A DNA stretch of 64,000 nucleotides from Variovorax paradoxus (GTDB lineage: Bacteria; Pseudomonadota; Gammaproteobacteria; Burkholderiales; Burkholderiaceae_C): contig NZ_CP123990.1 of assembly GCF_029919115.1 (NCBI RefSeq), forward strand, positions 3,162,001 through 3,226,000, given 5' to 3'. A program made the translations under genes and the position numbers. The notes under the pieces were generated by a model. It saw only the letters and a program-made list of their open reading frames with translations, was not told the DNA's origin and searched no databases. Each line of letters opens with the position of its first letter. Position 1 is the stretch's first letter. Positions 26,948-36,969 of this stretch are shown one piece after another.

Positions 26948-28641
26948 GCGGCAAGCGCGAGACTCGACACCAGGCCGTGCGGCCCCTGTGTCACGGGCTG
27001 GAAGCTCTCGGCGCTGGCCAGCGGCCAGTAGGTTCGGAACACGTTGTGCTGCTTGTCGAGCGGGCCGAGCAGGGCGCCCGGCTGCACCTGCATGACCAGG
27101 TTGCTCAAGAGGCGCACCTCGGTGTCGGAGATGCGCCGCACGATGTGGTGCGCGGTGATCTGCTGCGGATGGTCGAGGCCCGCGGCCTGCACCAGCTCCT
27201 GCAGCGCATGCAGGGTGCTGCGGTGAAAGTTGCGTACCCGGTCGGCCTTGGCCGGCACCACCAGCGCCTGCTGGCGCACCGGGTCTTGCGTGGTCACGCC
27301 GGTGGGGCAATGGCCCGTGTGGCAGCTTTGCGCCTGGATGCAGCCCAGCGCCATCATGAAGCCGCGCGCCGCATTGCACCAGTCGGCGCCCAGCGCCATC
27401 ATGCGGGCGACGTCGAAGGCCGTGATCACCTTGCCCGCGCAGCCCAGCTTGATGCGGTGGCGCAGGTTCACGCCGATAAGCGTGTTGTGCACCAGCAGCA
27501 GGCCTTCCTGCAGCGGCGCGCCCACATGGTCGCTGAACTCCACCGGCGCGGCGCCCGTGCCGCCCTCGGCACCGTCGACCACGATGAAGTCGGGCGTGAT
27601 GCCGGTCGCCTGCATGGCCTTGACGATGGCGAACCACTCCCACGGGTGGCCCAGGCAGAACTTGAAGCCCGTGGGCTTGCCGCCCGAAAGCTCGCGCAGC
27701 CTGGCGATGAAATGCATCATCTCGATGGGCGTGGTGAACGCACTGTGCGAAGAGGGCGAGATGCAGTCGACCGCCACCCGCACGCCGCGCGCTGCCGCAA
27801 TTTCGGGCGTGACCTTGGGTGCCGGAAGCACACCGCCGTGCCCGGGCTTGGCGCCCTGGCTCAGCTTGATCTCGATCATCTTCACCTGCGGGTCGCGCGC
27901 ATTGGCGCTGAAGCGCTCGGCGTTGAAGGTACCGTCGTCGTTGCGGCAGCCGAAGTAGCCCGAGCCTATTTCCCAGATCAGGTCGCCGCCGTGCACGCGG
28001 TGGTGCTGCGAAATGGAGCCCTCGCCGGTGTCGTGCGCAAAGCCGCCCATCTTGGCGCCCTGGTTAAGGGCGAGGATGGCATTGGCGGACAGTGCGCCGA
28101 AGCTCATTGCCGAGATGTTGAACACGCTCGCGCTGTAAGGCTGCGTGCAAACCTGGGCCGGGTTGGCCTCCGCCGGCTGCGGCGTGCCGCCGATCACGAT
28201 GCGGAAGTCGTGGTTGTCCAGCTTGGTCGGCTGCATCGAGTGGTTGATCCACTCGTAGCCCGCAATGGTCACGTCGAGCTGCGTGCCGAAGGGCCGGTTG
28301 TCGGGGTCGCCCTTGGCTCGCTGGTATACCAGCGAACGTTGTGCACGCGAGAACGGCGCGGCCTCGGAGTCGCTTTCGATGAAGTACTGCCGCATTTCCG
28401 GCCGGATGAATTCCAGCAGAAAGCGCAGGTGGCCAATGACCGGGTAGTTGCGCAGGATGGCATGGCGTGTTTGCCGCAAGTCGTGCACGCCGGTGGCGCT
28501 GAGCGCCCCGAAAACCACCAGCGCCACCCAGGCAAACCAAAGGTGCGGGGAGACCAGAACGGCGGCCAGGCTGGCAACGAGGCCCGCCACGCACAGGGCA
28601 AAGGCGCTGTAACGCGTCGGAAACGGAATAATCGTGGACAT
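26944..28641 (-). CDS. FMN-binding glutamate synthase-family membrane protein
   Basis: A 565-residue protein with two N-terminal membrane helices ([36 protein letters not shown]) followed by a full GltB FMN/Fe-S central domain: [77 protein letters not shown] and the Cys cluster in [20 protein letters not shown]. It lacks glutaminase and GltD, so it is a stand-alone, membrane-anchored member; what it reduces is not known. Coupled to the kinase-like gene. Confidence 0.9.
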   Translation of the reverse strand: MSTIIPFPTRYSAFALCVAGLVASLAAVLVSPHLWFAWVALVVFGALSATGVHDLRQTRHAILRNYPVIGHLRFLLEFIRPEMRQYFIESDSEAAPFSRAQRSLVYQRAKGDPDNRPFGTQLDVTIAGYEWINHSMQPTKLDNHDFRIVIGGTPQPAEANPAQVCTQPYSASVFNISAMSFGALSANAILALNQGAKMGGFAHDTGEGSISQHHRVHGGDLIWEIGSGYFGCRNDDGTFNAERFSANARDPQVKMIEIKLSQGAKPGHGGVLPAPKVTPEIAAARGVRVAVDCISPSSHSAFTTPIEMMHFIARLRELSGGKPTGFKFCLGHPWEWFAIVKAMQATGITPDFIVVDGAEGGTGAAPVEFSDHVGAPLQEGLLLVHNTLIGVNLRHRIKLGCAGKVITAFDVARMMALGADWCNAARGFMMALGCIQAQSCHTGHCPTGVTTQDPVRQQALVVPAKADRVRNFHRSTLHALQELVQAAGLDHPQQITAHHIVRRISDTEVRLLSNLVMQVQPGALLGPLDKQHNVFRTYWPLASAESFQPVTQGPHGLVSSLALAA

Positions 28642-28697
28642 GGGGTGAAATGACTGCCGGAGCCTGCTGCATCATAGAGGGCTGCCCGGAACTTGCC

Positions 28698-29480
<783 letters not shown>

Positions 29481-29501
29481 CCCAGGCGCCGCACGCTGCC
29501 T

Positions 29502-29819
29502 TCAGATCTTGAAGGCGCGCTGGATGTCCGGCCGCACCAGCTCCGCGTACTCGCGGTGCTTGCGGATGTAGCCCGCAATGAACTGGCACACCGGAATCAC
29601 GTGCAGGCCCCTGGCGCGCGCCTCGTCGAGCACATGCCGCGCAATGCCCGAGCCCACGCCCTTGCCTTCATGCTCGGGCAACACCTCGGTGTGGGTGAAC
29701 ATGATGGCGTCGGTCAGCAGGTTGTATTCGGCGTAGGCCGCAAGCTGGCCCTCCAGCGCGGCTTCGTAGCGGTGCTGGGCTTCGTTGTTGGTGATGGCGA
29801 GGTTGTTGCTGTTGCTCAT
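29502..29819 (-). CDS. GNAT-family N-acetyltransferase, small YjdJ/COG2388 type
   Basis: A 105-residue minimal GNAT fold. The N-terminal strands read HRYEAALEGQLAAYAEYNLL, the acetyl-CoA loop is VLPEHEGKGVGSGIARHVLD, and VIPVCQFIAGYIRKHREYAEL is the characteristic C-terminus with Cys and Tyr of this small family. The substrate is unknown. Its ATG overlaps the stop of the SnoaL-like gene by four bases. Confidence 0.88.
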   Translation of the reverse strand: MSNSNNLAITNNEAQHRYEAALEGQLAAYAEYNLLTDAIMFTHTEVLPEHEGKGVGSGIARHVLDEARARGLHVIPVCQFIAGYIRKHREYAELVRPDIQRAFKI

Positions 29820-30310
29820 GGTTGGCGTGCGAGATAGGTAACGAGATTTGTGGCCGCGGTGGCGCGCACTTTCTTGCGCAGCATCGGCGTCCATCCGAGC
29901 AGGAGTCCGGGGGCGCCCAGCGCCTGGCGCGACCAGGCCCAGAAATCGAAGCTGTCGCGGTGCGTGGCAATCAGCCCGTCGGGCGTAAAGCCAAAGCGCG
30001 CGTCGATGCTGTTGTCGACCAGCCGTCCGGTGGCGCTGAAGCGGTAGTGGGCATCCCAGTGCGCCTGGCCGCTGGTGTCGTCTGCATGCACGTCGCGCCA
30101 GGTCAGCTTCCACACGTCGGCGCCGCCGGCCTTGGTTGCGCTGCAGAGCATGCGCCACATGCCGCCCACCTGCTGGCGGCCGCGCAATGAAAAGGCTTCG
30201 TCGTCGAACTGCGCATCGCTTGCATAGCAGGCGGCCATGGCGGCGGCGTCGAGCCTTGCAAACGCCTCGTAGAAACGCTCGATGGTCTGGGCATTGGCTG
30301 CTGCTGTCAT
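29816..30310 (-). CDS. SnoaL/NTF2-like protein
   Basis: A 164-residue protein with an NTF2-like cone fold: IERFYEAFARLDAAAMAACY, ASDAQFDDEAFSLRGRQQVG, WDAHYRFSATGRLVDNSIDA and FGFTPDGLIATHRDSFDFWA. The family covers small enzymes and binding proteins; the cavity residues here do not identify a ligand. Coupled to the GNAT gene by an ATGA overlap. Confidence 0.85.
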   Translation of the reverse strand: MTAAANAQTIERFYEAFARLDAAAMAACYASDAQFDDEAFSLRGRQQVGGMWRMLCSATKAGGADVWKLTWRDVHADDTSGQAHWDAHYRFSATGRLVDNSIDARFGFTPDGLIATHRDSFDFWAWSRQALGAPGLLLGWTPMLRKKVRATAATNLVTYLARQP

Positions 30311-30409
30311 TGAGGTGTCTTTCTTATGGATGACGTGCGATGGCTGCGTGGCCGAAATGCCGCGTAGCGCGAAATCATAGACGGCGGCATTCGCGGCGCG
30401 CGTTCCGCT

Positions 30410-30937
30410 CTAGGGGCCAAGCAGGCCGGCCAGCGTTTGCAGTGCGTAGTGCACCGTGGCTGCACGCACCGCCGCGCGGTCGCCGTCGAAGCGGCGCCGC
30501 TCGGTGCGCACCTGCCCGTCGATCGACCAGCCGAACCACACGGTGCCCACCGGCTTGCCGGGGCTGCCGCCGGTGGGCCCGGCCACGCCGGTCACGGCCA
30601 CCGCCGCGCGGGCTGCCGAATGCGCGACGGCCCCTGCGGCCATGGCGCGCGCCACGGGCTCGCTGACTGCGCCGTGGGCTTCGATCAGCGCCGCATCGAC
30701 GCCCAGCAACTCGGTCTTGGCCGCGTTCGAGTAGGTGACGAAGCCGCGCTCGAACCAGGCGCTGGAGCCCGCCAGTTCGGTGCAGGCGCCGGCAATGAGC
30801 CCGCCGGTACAGCTTTCGGCCGTGGCGAGCATCCAGCCCTTTGTCAGCAGCAGCCCGGCGGTGGCCGCAACCAGGGCGGGCGTGTCCAGGTCGGCCAGAA
30901 AGTTGGAGGGGACCGAGGATTCCATCAAGTTCACCAT
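30410..30937 (-). CDS. pncC: nicotinamide-nucleotide amidase (CinA C-terminal family)
   Basis: Deamidates nicotinamide mononucleotide to nicotinate mononucleotide in pyridine-nucleotide salvage. 175 residues, a stand-alone CinA C-terminal domain: MLATAESCTGGLIAGACTEL, WFERGFVTYSNAAKTELLGV, VAVTGVAGPTGGSPGKPVGT and WFGWSIDG. The start is either 30937, which overlaps the pgpA stop, or 30925. Co-transcribed with pgpA, as in many proteobacteria. Confidence 0.93.
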   Translation of the reverse strand: MVNLMESSVPSNFLADLDTPALVAATAGLLLTKGWMLATAESCTGGLIAGACTELAGSSAWFERGFVTYSNAAKTELLGVDAALIEAHGAVSEPVARAMAAGAVAHSAARAAVAVTGVAGPTGGSPGKPVGTVWFGWSIDGQVRTERRRFDGDRAAVRAATVHYALQTLAGLLGP

Positions 30938-31515
30938 GCGCGCCAGAGCGCAATGACCAGCAGCGTGCAGAACGCCGCCACCAGGTCGTCGAGGATGATG
31001 CCGAAGCCCGCGCGCCACCAGCGCACCTCGGTGGCATCGCGCTGCTTGAACAGCCCGTCCGCCCAGGCCACCGGCCCCGGCTTGGCGGCATCGAAGAAGC
31101 GGAACAGTCCGAACGCCACCGCCTGCGCCAGCAGGCCGGCCGGCGTCACCAGCCAGAGCACGATCCAGAACGCGACCACTTCATCCCACACGATGCTGCC
31201 CGGGTCCGCCACGCCCATGTGGCGTGCGGTCACGCTGCAGGCCCACCACCCGATGGGGAGCGAAGCGAGGATCACCCAACCGATGGTGGCCGGCGTGAAC
31301 CACAGCTGCATGACCACGAAAGCCGCCCAGGCCCAGAGCGTGCCGACCGTGCCGGGCGCCACGCGCGGCAGCCCCGAGCCGAACCCAAGGGCAATGAAGT
31401 GTGCCGGGTGCGAGAGCAGAAAAGCCTTGGTAGGCCGGCGCGGCGCGCCCACCGGAATGGGACCGGGCGATGAAGGGGACGACGAAGAAGAAGGAGGCGG
31501 AGGAACGGCTTGCAT
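30931..31515 (-). CDS. pgpA: phosphatidylglycerophosphatase A
   Basis: Removes phosphate from phosphatidylglycerol phosphate in the inner membrane. 194 residues with a Pro/Ser-rich N-terminus, then LGFGSGLPRVAPGTVGTLWA, DPGSIVWDEVVAFWIVLW and FRFFDAAKPGPVAWADGLF, the catalytic Asp-rich core, and three or four membrane helices. Overlaps pncC. Family genomes usually place thiL just upstream; here thiL is about 6 kb away. Confidence 0.94.
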   Translation of the reverse strand: MQAVPPPPSSSSSPSSPGPIPVGAPRRPTKAFLLSHPAHFIALGFGSGLPRVAPGTVGTLWAWAAFVVMQLWFTPATIGWVILASLPIGWWACSVTARHMGVADPGSIVWDEVVAFWIVLWLVTPAGLLAQAVAFGLFRFFDAAKPGPVAWADGLFKQRDATEVRWWRAGFGIILDDLVAAFCTLLVIALWRAW

Positions 31516-31575
31516 CACAGCGAAGTGTCGCGCATCCACACGCAGCTCGAAGACCCTATTAATCAAAGAACTATC

Positions 31576-31604
31576 TTGTTTAAATGGCGGGCGCGGCCTA
31601 GTAT
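31576..31604 (+). promoter_or_regulatory. predicted sigma-70 promoter of the MFS gene
   Basis: TTGTTT (31576-31581) and TAGTAT (31599-31604) are separated by exactly 17 bases in a locally AT-rich spot between the divergent pgpA and MFS genes, leaving a leader of about 40 bases before the MFS ATG. Both hexamers match consensus at four of six positions. Confidence 0.4.
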
Positions 31605-31650
31605 CGGACCCTCCTTCGACATTCGCCTCCTTCTTCGAGGCGCCGACCAG

Positions 31651-33120
31651 ATGCCCGCCGCACCCGTCTCCGACGCCGATTCCGCTTCGCCGGTTTCCAG
31701 CCCCGCCACTGCTGCCTGGGGCGACTTGTTCCGGGGCCGCAACGGCTGGCGCGCTCTCGCCCTGACAGGCGGCGTCGCGCTGCACGCGGTCAACGTGCAC
31801 ATCGTGACCACGGTGCTGCCCTCGGTCGTCGCCGAAATCGGCGGGCTCGACTGGTATGCCTGGAGCACCACGCTCTTCGTGGTTGGGTCGATCGTCGGTG
31901 CCACGCTCTCGGTGCGCCTGCTCGCCGCGCTGGGGCCGCGCGGTGCATGCCTTGCGGCGCTGGCGGCATTCACCGCCGGCTCGATGGGCTGTGCCCTGGC
32001 ACCGGCCATGCCGTGGCTGCTTGCAGGCCGTACGGTGCAGGGGGTGGGCGGCGGTCTGCTGGCCGCGCTGAGCTATGGGCTCATCCAGCTCGTGTTTGCG
32101 CCACGGCTGTGGCCTCGCGCGGTGGCGCTGGTGTCGGGCATGTGGGGCGTGGCCACGCTCTGCGGCCCGGCGGTCGGTGGCCTGTTCGCGCAGGCGGGGC
32201 ACTGGCGCTGGGCCTTCTGGTCGTTGTTGCCGCTGGCGGCATTGCAGGCACTGCTGGTGGCGGTGCAGCTGCGGCCCGCTGCCGGCGTGCGGCACGAGCG
32301 GCCGGTGGGCATGCCGCGCATTCCCGCGTTGCAGATCGGCCTGCTGGCGGCGTCGGTGCTGCTGATCGCCGCGAGCGAGTTCGCACCCGCACTGGCCTGG
32401 CAGGCCGCCGGGGTGGCGGTGGGGCTCGGACTTGGTGTGGCGGCGACTCGCGTGGACGAACGTGCGGCTGTGCGGTTGCTGCCCACCGGTGCCTACGCGG
32501 TGCGCACGCCGCTGGGTGCGATGTATGCCGGCGTGGCGCTGCTGATGATCGGCACCACCACCGAAATCTTCGTGCCGTACTTCCTGCAATTGCTGCACGG
32601 GCATTCGCCGCTCCTGGCGGGCTACCTCACGGCGGCAATGGCCGGCGGCTGGAGCGCGGGTTCGCTGTTGTCCTCAGGGCGCGGCGGCACGGGCGCCGAC
32701 CGGATGCTGCGTGCCGGACCGGTGGCTTGCACGCTGGGCCTGGTGGCGCTGGCCGCGCTGATGCCGGGGCATGGCCGCCTTGGTGCGGGTGCCGAAACAC
32801 TGCTGGTCGCGATCGCCTTGGGCGCCGTCGGGCTGGGCGTGGGCATTGGCTGGCCGCACCTGGTCACGCGCGTGATGTCGCTTGCGCCGCCGGGGCAGGA
32901 AGGCCTGGCTTCCGCCTCCATCACCACCGTGCAGCTCTACGGCATGGCGGTGGGCGCGGCGGTGGCGGGGCTGGTGGCGAACGCCGCCGGCCTCACCGCT
33001 CCGGGCGGCGTGGCGGGCGCGCGCTCGGCTGCCTTCTGGCTGTTCGCGAGCTTCGCGCTCGCACCGGCGCTCGCGGCTTGGCTCGTTACCCGGTTCGCGA
33101 CCGCCGCACGCAGTCGATGA
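31651..33120 (+). CDS. MFS transporter, 14-helix drug-efflux type
   Basis: A 489-residue secondary transporter with about 14 membrane helices, as in the DHA2 drug:proton antiporter group. Motif A-like and C-like regions are seen in GSIVGATLSVRLLAALGPRG, AGRTVQGVGGGLLAALSYGL and VSGMWGVATLCGPAVGGLFA, the last being the antiporter motif C. The start at 31651 is the first ATG before the hydrophobic core. It is the left-most gene of the block that lies between pgpA and thiL. Substrate unknown. Confidence 0.9.
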   Translation: MPAAPVSDADSASPVSSPATAAWGDLFRGRNGWRALALTGGVALHAVNVHIVTTVLPSVVAEIGGLDWYAWSTTLFVVGSIVGATLSVRLLAALGPRGACLAALAAFTAGSMGCALAPAMPWLLAGRTVQGVGGGLLAALSYGLIQLVFAPRLWPRAVALVSGMWGVATLCGPAVGGLFAQAGHWRWAFWSLLPLAALQALLVAVQLRPAAGVRHERPVGMPRIPALQIGLLAASVLLIAASEFAPALAWQAAGVAVGLGLGVAATRVDERAAVRLLPTGAYAVRTPLGAMYAGVALLMIGTTTEIFVPYFLQLLHGHSPLLAGYLTAAMAGGWSAGSLLSSGRGGTGADRMLRAGPVACTLGLVALAALMPGHGRLGAGAETLLVAIALGAVGLGVGIGWPHLVTRVMSLAPPGQEGLASASITTVQLYGMAVGAAVAGLVANAAGLTAPGGVAGARSAAFWLFASFALAPALAAWLVTRFATAARSR

Positions 33121-33138
33121 GAGCGCGTGCGGTGCGGC

Positions 33139-34842
33139 TCAGGCGATCACGCCTTCCCACCTCAGCAGCCGCCTGCGCCCCTGAAGATGCCGTCTCTCGC
33201 CGCGCAGCTGCGCTACCAGCTCGTAAGCGTCGAACGGCACATGGGCGCCGCGCCAGGCCACGTGCTGGTCGGCGCGGCAGAGCACCAGGCGGTGCATGTA
33301 CGCGGAAGGCACCTCGGCAGCGTCGATGTCGACCACGGTGAGCGGCATGTCGTAGGCGCGTGCCGCGCGTTCGAGCGCAGAAACATCCGCGCTGCGATCG
33401 AAGCGCAGCAGCGTATAGCCCGGCCCGAACGCATCGTAGAGCGACCTGCCATCGCCCAGCCAGAAATGCGGCGCGCGGCAGCCCGGCACGGTCGACGGTG
33501 TGAAACCGCCCATCGAATAGGCCGGCGCGGTGTGCTCGCCATCGGCCACGATGATCGGCGAGCCGGTGTAGAAATAGCCGAAGTTCAGGCCCGCGCAGCA
33601 GAACTGCTGCACGTTGAGTTCGTACGCCTCGCGGCCGATCTCGGCGCGCAGCGCATCGCCCTCCGGGCCCTGCGCCTCGATGTCCTGCGGCACGGCGCGG
33701 CGCGCGCGAATCATCTTCTGCGCATGTTCCATTGCAAAGTTCGACACTTGCTCGGTGATCGGCAGGCGCTCGGCTTCGTACGCGTCCAGAATGCCGTCGT
33801 CGCCCCAGCCGCGCACGCAGGCCGCGAGCAGCCACGAGAGGTTGAGCGCATCGGCAATGCCCGCGTTCATTCCGTAGCCCGCATAGGGCACCCACAGATG
33901 CGCCGCATCGCCCGCAAGAAACACGCGGCCTTCGCGGAAGCGGTTGGCCACGAGTCGGCGACCCACCCAGTCTTCCTTGCTGATGATCTCGTAGGAAAAA
34001 TCGGGCCCCACGCCCAGGATTTCGCGCAGCGACTTGTCGCGGTCGACGGAATCGAACTCGGGCTCGTCGGCATTCAGGTGGTTGTGCACCAGCCATGTTT
34101 CCTGACCGTCGATGGCAAACATGGTGCCGCAGCGGCGCGGGTTCATCGCGTAGCAAGACCAGGCCGGCTTGCCCTGGATCAACGCGCGCAGCTGCGGTGC
34201 GCGAATGAAGGTCGACTGCACGCGCTGGATCACGGCCGTGCCTTCCAGTTGCGCGCCGATCTGCTTGCGCACGGAGGAGCTGCCGCCGTCACAGCCCACC
34301 ATGTAGCGGCAGCGGATGGTGTGCGTTTCGTGGCTGTCCAGATTGAGGGCGGTGGCGCTCACACCGCCGCTGTCCTGCGTGAGCGAGGTGAACTGCGTGC
34401 GGTTCAGCAACCACACGCCGGGCAGCGCCGCCGTATGCCTGAGCAGGATCGGCTCCAGATAGATCTGGTTGATGCGGTGCGGCGGCTCGGGCGTGGGCCA
34501 CCGCGCATCGGGCCCCTCGGTTTCGGTGTAGCGGTCGCGCCGGCACGGAATGGGAATGCGTGCGAGCTCCATGCCCGTTACGCTGGTGCGAAACACCACG
34601 TCATTGGGATAGTCGGCCGGCAGCCCTGCGCCCCGCAGCTTCTGCGCCACGCCCAGGCGCCGAAACTGCTCCATGGTGCGCGAGGACACGTGGTTGCACT
34701 TCACGCTCGGCGGCTCCGCGAACCGGCGGGTTTCGCAAATGATGACCGAGAGGCCGTGCGAAGCCAGGTCCATTGCCAGCGTGAGGCCCACCGGCCCCGC
34801 ACCGACCACCAGCACGTCGGCATCGAATGTCTTGTCCGTCAT
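33139..34842 (-). CDS. FAD-dependent aromatic hydroxylase-type monooxygenase
   Basis: A 567-residue flavoprotein of the FAD_binding_3/PheA-TfdB type. GxGxxG is in DADVLVVGAGPVGLTLAMDL, the DG motif in YMVGCDGGSSSVRKQIGAQL, and the GD motif in GRVFLAGDAAHLWVPYAGYG. A thioredoxin-like C-terminal domain (GYTLLRFDRSADVSALERAA) is present. Such enzymes hydroxylate phenolic or related rings using NAD(P)H and oxygen. It starts at 34842 and lies 16 bases after the Bug gene's stop on the same strand, so substrate uptake and hydroxylation are probably linked. Confidence 0.9.
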   Translation of the reverse strand: MTDKTFDADVLVVGAGPVGLTLAMDLASHGLSVIICETRRFAEPPSVKCNHVSSRTMEQFRRLGVAQKLRGAGLPADYPNDVVFRTSVTGMELARIPIPCRRDRYTETEGPDARWPTPEPPHRINQIYLEPILLRHTAALPGVWLLNRTQFTSLTQDSGGVSATALNLDSHETHTIRCRYMVGCDGGSSSVRKQIGAQLEGTAVIQRVQSTFIRAPQLRALIQGKPAWSCYAMNPRRCGTMFAIDGQETWLVHNHLNADEPEFDSVDRDKSLREILGVGPDFSYEIISKEDWVGRRLVANRFREGRVFLAGDAAHLWVPYAGYGMNAGIADALNLSWLLAACVRGWGDDGILDAYEAERLPITEQVSNFAMEHAQKMIRARRAVPQDIEAQGPEGDALRAEIGREAYELNVQQFCCAGLNFGYFYTGSPIIVADGEHTAPAYSMGGFTPSTVPGCRAPHFWLGDGRSLYDAFGPGYTLLRFDRSADVSALERAARAYDMPLTVVDIDAAEVPSAYMHRLVLCRADQHVAWRGAHVPFDAYELVAQLRGERRHLQGRRRLLRWEGVIA

Positions 34843-34858
34843 GGTTGGTCCAACCCTT

Positions 34859-35869
34859 TCAGTCAAGCTTGATGTGGGCGTCCTGGATGACCTTGGCCCA
34901 CTTCTTCGTTTCGGTGCGGATGTAGGCGGCAAAGGCCTCCGGCGTGCCCGGCGAGGGCTCCACGCCAAGGTTGCGCATCGAGGCCTTGTTCTGCTCGTCG
35001 GCCAGCGCGGCGTTGATCTCGGCGTTGAGCCTTGCCACCACCGGCGCCGGTGTGCCCGCGGGCGCCACCACGCCGAACCAGCCGGTCGAGTCGTAGCCGG
35101 GCAGCCCTGCCTCGGCCACGGTCGGCACCTCGGGCAGCATGGGGAGCCGCGCCGGGCTTGTCACGGCAAATGCAACCAGCTTGCCGGCCTTGATCTGCTG
35201 CAGGGATGAAGGCAGGTCGACCACCGCGAGCGGTATCTGGCCCGCCAGTGCGTCGAGTGCCGCAGGCCCCGAGCCGCGATACGGCACCTCCACCAGCTTG
35301 ATGCCCGCCATCTGCGAGAAGAGCGCGGCAGAAAGATGCATGGCCGTGCCGTTGCCGCCATGGCCGATGGAAAGCGAGGCTGGTTTTTCTTTTGCAAGTG
35401 CAATCAATTCGCGCTGCGTCCTTGCGGCCACGGAAGGGTGTCCGACGATCACGAACGGAATGGCCGCGAGCATGCCCACCGGCTTGAAGTCTTTCAGCGG
35501 GTCGAAAGGCATCTGCGGATACAGGCTCGTGTTGGCCGACAGCGCACCGGCCGCGCCCACGCCCAGCGTGTAGCCGTCGGCAGGCGCCTTGGCCACCAAG
35601 GCAAGGCCCACGTTGCCACCGGCGCCGGGGCGGTTGTCCACCACCACCTGCTGGCCGAGCTTCTCGTTCATGCGCGGCACCAGCATGCGCACCACACCGT
35701 CGGCGCTGCCGCCGGGCGGAAAGGTCACCACCACGCGAATGGGTTTGTCGGGAAACTCGCCGGCGGCGGGCTGTGCCAGTGCGGTGCTGGCGAGCAGTGC
35801 GCAGGCCGTGCCCAGCAGCAGTAGCTGCCGGCGGGGCGCATGGGGCCGGTGGGCCATGGTTGTAGTCAT
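34859..35869 (-). CDS. Bug/TctC-family periplasmic substrate-binding protein
   Basis: A 336-residue exported binding protein. The signal peptide (LLLLGTACALLASTALAQPA) is followed by EFPDKPIRVVVTFPPGGSAD, NRPGAGGNVGLALVAKAPAD and VEVPYRGSGPAALDALAGQI, standard Bug motifs. An AAGGAG site eight bases upstream supports the ATG at 35869. It is read divergently from a LysR gene and is the first gene of a two-gene unit with the FAD hydroxylase, so an aromatic acid is a reasonable ligand guess. Confidence 0.93.
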   Translation of the reverse strand: MTTTMAHRPHAPRRQLLLLGTACALLASTALAQPAAGEFPDKPIRVVVTFPPGGSADGVVRMLVPRMNEKLGQQVVVDNRPGAGGNVGLALVAKAPADGYTLGVGAAGALSANTSLYPQMPFDPLKDFKPVGMLAAIPFVIVGHPSVAARTQRELIALAKEKPASLSIGHGGNGTAMHLSAALFSQMAGIKLVEVPYRGSGPAALDALAGQIPLAVVDLPSSLQQIKAGKLVAFAVTSPARLPMLPEVPTVAEAGLPGYDSTGWFGVVAPAGTPAPVVARLNAEINAALADEQNKASMRNLGVEPSPGTPEAFAAYIRTETKKWAKVIQDAHIKLD

Positions 35870-35922
35870 CGAATCACTCCTTGAATATTGGTCTTGTTTG
35901 ATGCCGATTGGACGATGCCAGC

Positions 35923-35936
35923 ATTTATCCGTAAAT
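35923..35936. promoter_or_regulatory. candidate LysR-type operator
   Basis: ATTTA (35923-35927) and TAAAT (35932-35936) form a perfect short palindrome in the 100-base divergent gap between the Bug gene and the LysR gene, within an AT-rich patch that also contains GGAATTCC at 35941. Position and symmetry suit a LysR-type regulator that controls the divergent unit and itself; binding is not shown. Confidence 0.3.
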
Positions 35937-35969
35937 CAAGGAATTCCGTATCAAATATCATCTTTTCTA

Positions 35970-36866
35970 ATGAACGCGAACTTCAGTCCTACGCTGCGCC
36001 AGTTGCGTGCTTTTCTTGCCGTGTACCAACTGCGCCAACTCAGCGCAGCGGCGCAAAAGCTCTTCGTCACGCAATCGGCGGTGAGCATGCTGATCCGGCA
36101 ACTGGAAGAAGGATTGGGCACGCGCCTGTTCGACCGCACCACGCGTTCGCTCAAGCCCACTGCCGCTGCGGAAGAAATGCTTTCGACCGTGGAGCGCGTG
36201 CTGCGCGATGTCGATTCGCTCTCGGCCGATTTCCGCGAACTCAGCACGCTCGAGCGCGGGCGCGTCACGCTGGCCATCACACCCACGCTTGCGGCGCTGC
36301 TGCTGCCCGATGCGATTCGCGTCTTCTCGGAGCAGCACCCGAAGGTGCGCGTGCTGGTCAACGATTGCGCGCCCGACCAGTTCATTTCGCGCATCCTCGG
36401 CGAGCATGTGGATTTCGGCATTGGCACGCCCGAGCGGCCCGGCCCCGAGGTCGAGACGCAGCGGCTCATGCGCGACCACCTGGCGCTGGTGTGCCGCAAC
36501 GACCATCCGCTTGCCAAGGCGCGCGTGGTGCGCTGGAGCGATCTCGGGCGGCACCCGGTGATTACCGTGAGGCCGGGCTATGGCGTGCGGCCGCTCATCG
36601 ACGGCACCGCTGCCGCGGCCGGCGTGGTGCTCGACGTGGTGAACGAGGTGTCGTTTCTTTCAACCGCGCTGTGGATGACCGCCAGCGGCATGGGCGCGTC
36701 GATCATGCCCTCGGCGTTCGCGCGCGCCGCGGGCGATCCGTCGCTGGTGATCAAGGTGCTCAGCGCGCCGCGCGTGGTGCGCGACATCTCCGTGGTCACC
36801 AAGCGCGGGCATTCGCTTTCGGCGGCGGCGTGCAGCTTCATCGATGTGCTGAAGCAATCGCTGTAG
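35970..36866 (+). CDS. LysR-family transcriptional regulator
   Basis: A 298-residue LysR protein: winged helix LRQLRAFLAVYQLRQLSAAA, QSAVSMLIRQLEEGLGTRLF and RTTRSLKPTAAAEEM, then the effector domain (RGRVTLAITPTLAALLLPDA, DFGIGTPERPGPEVE). Divergent from the Bug-hydroxylase pair, so it is the likely regulator of that pair. Start at 35970 fits the usual length. Confidence 0.92.
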   Translation: MNANFSPTLRQLRAFLAVYQLRQLSAAAQKLFVTQSAVSMLIRQLEEGLGTRLFDRTTRSLKPTAAAEEMLSTVERVLRDVDSLSADFRELSTLERGRVTLAITPTLAALLLPDAIRVFSEQHPKVRVLVNDCAPDQFISRILGEHVDFGIGTPERPGPEVETQRLMRDHLALVCRNDHPLAKARVVRWSDLGRHPVITVRPGYGVRPLIDGTAAAAGVVLDVVNEVSFLSTALWMTASGMGASIMPSAFARAAGDPSLVIKVLSAPRVVRDISVVTKRGHSLSAAACSFIDVLKQSL

Positions 36867-36969
36867 GCCTTTCTTCTTCGTGCTCGTGCGAGCGCGGTTC
36901 GCGTGTGTTGGCGCCCTGAGTCGGCCGTATGCTTGGCGCCTCATTCAAGCGCGAAAGCCATCAATCATC

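Noticed and set aside
31510..31650. Longer N-terminus for the MFS transporter from 31510
   Set aside because: The extension overlaps the pgpA start and the predicted promoter at 31576-31604; the ATG at 31651 gives normal length.
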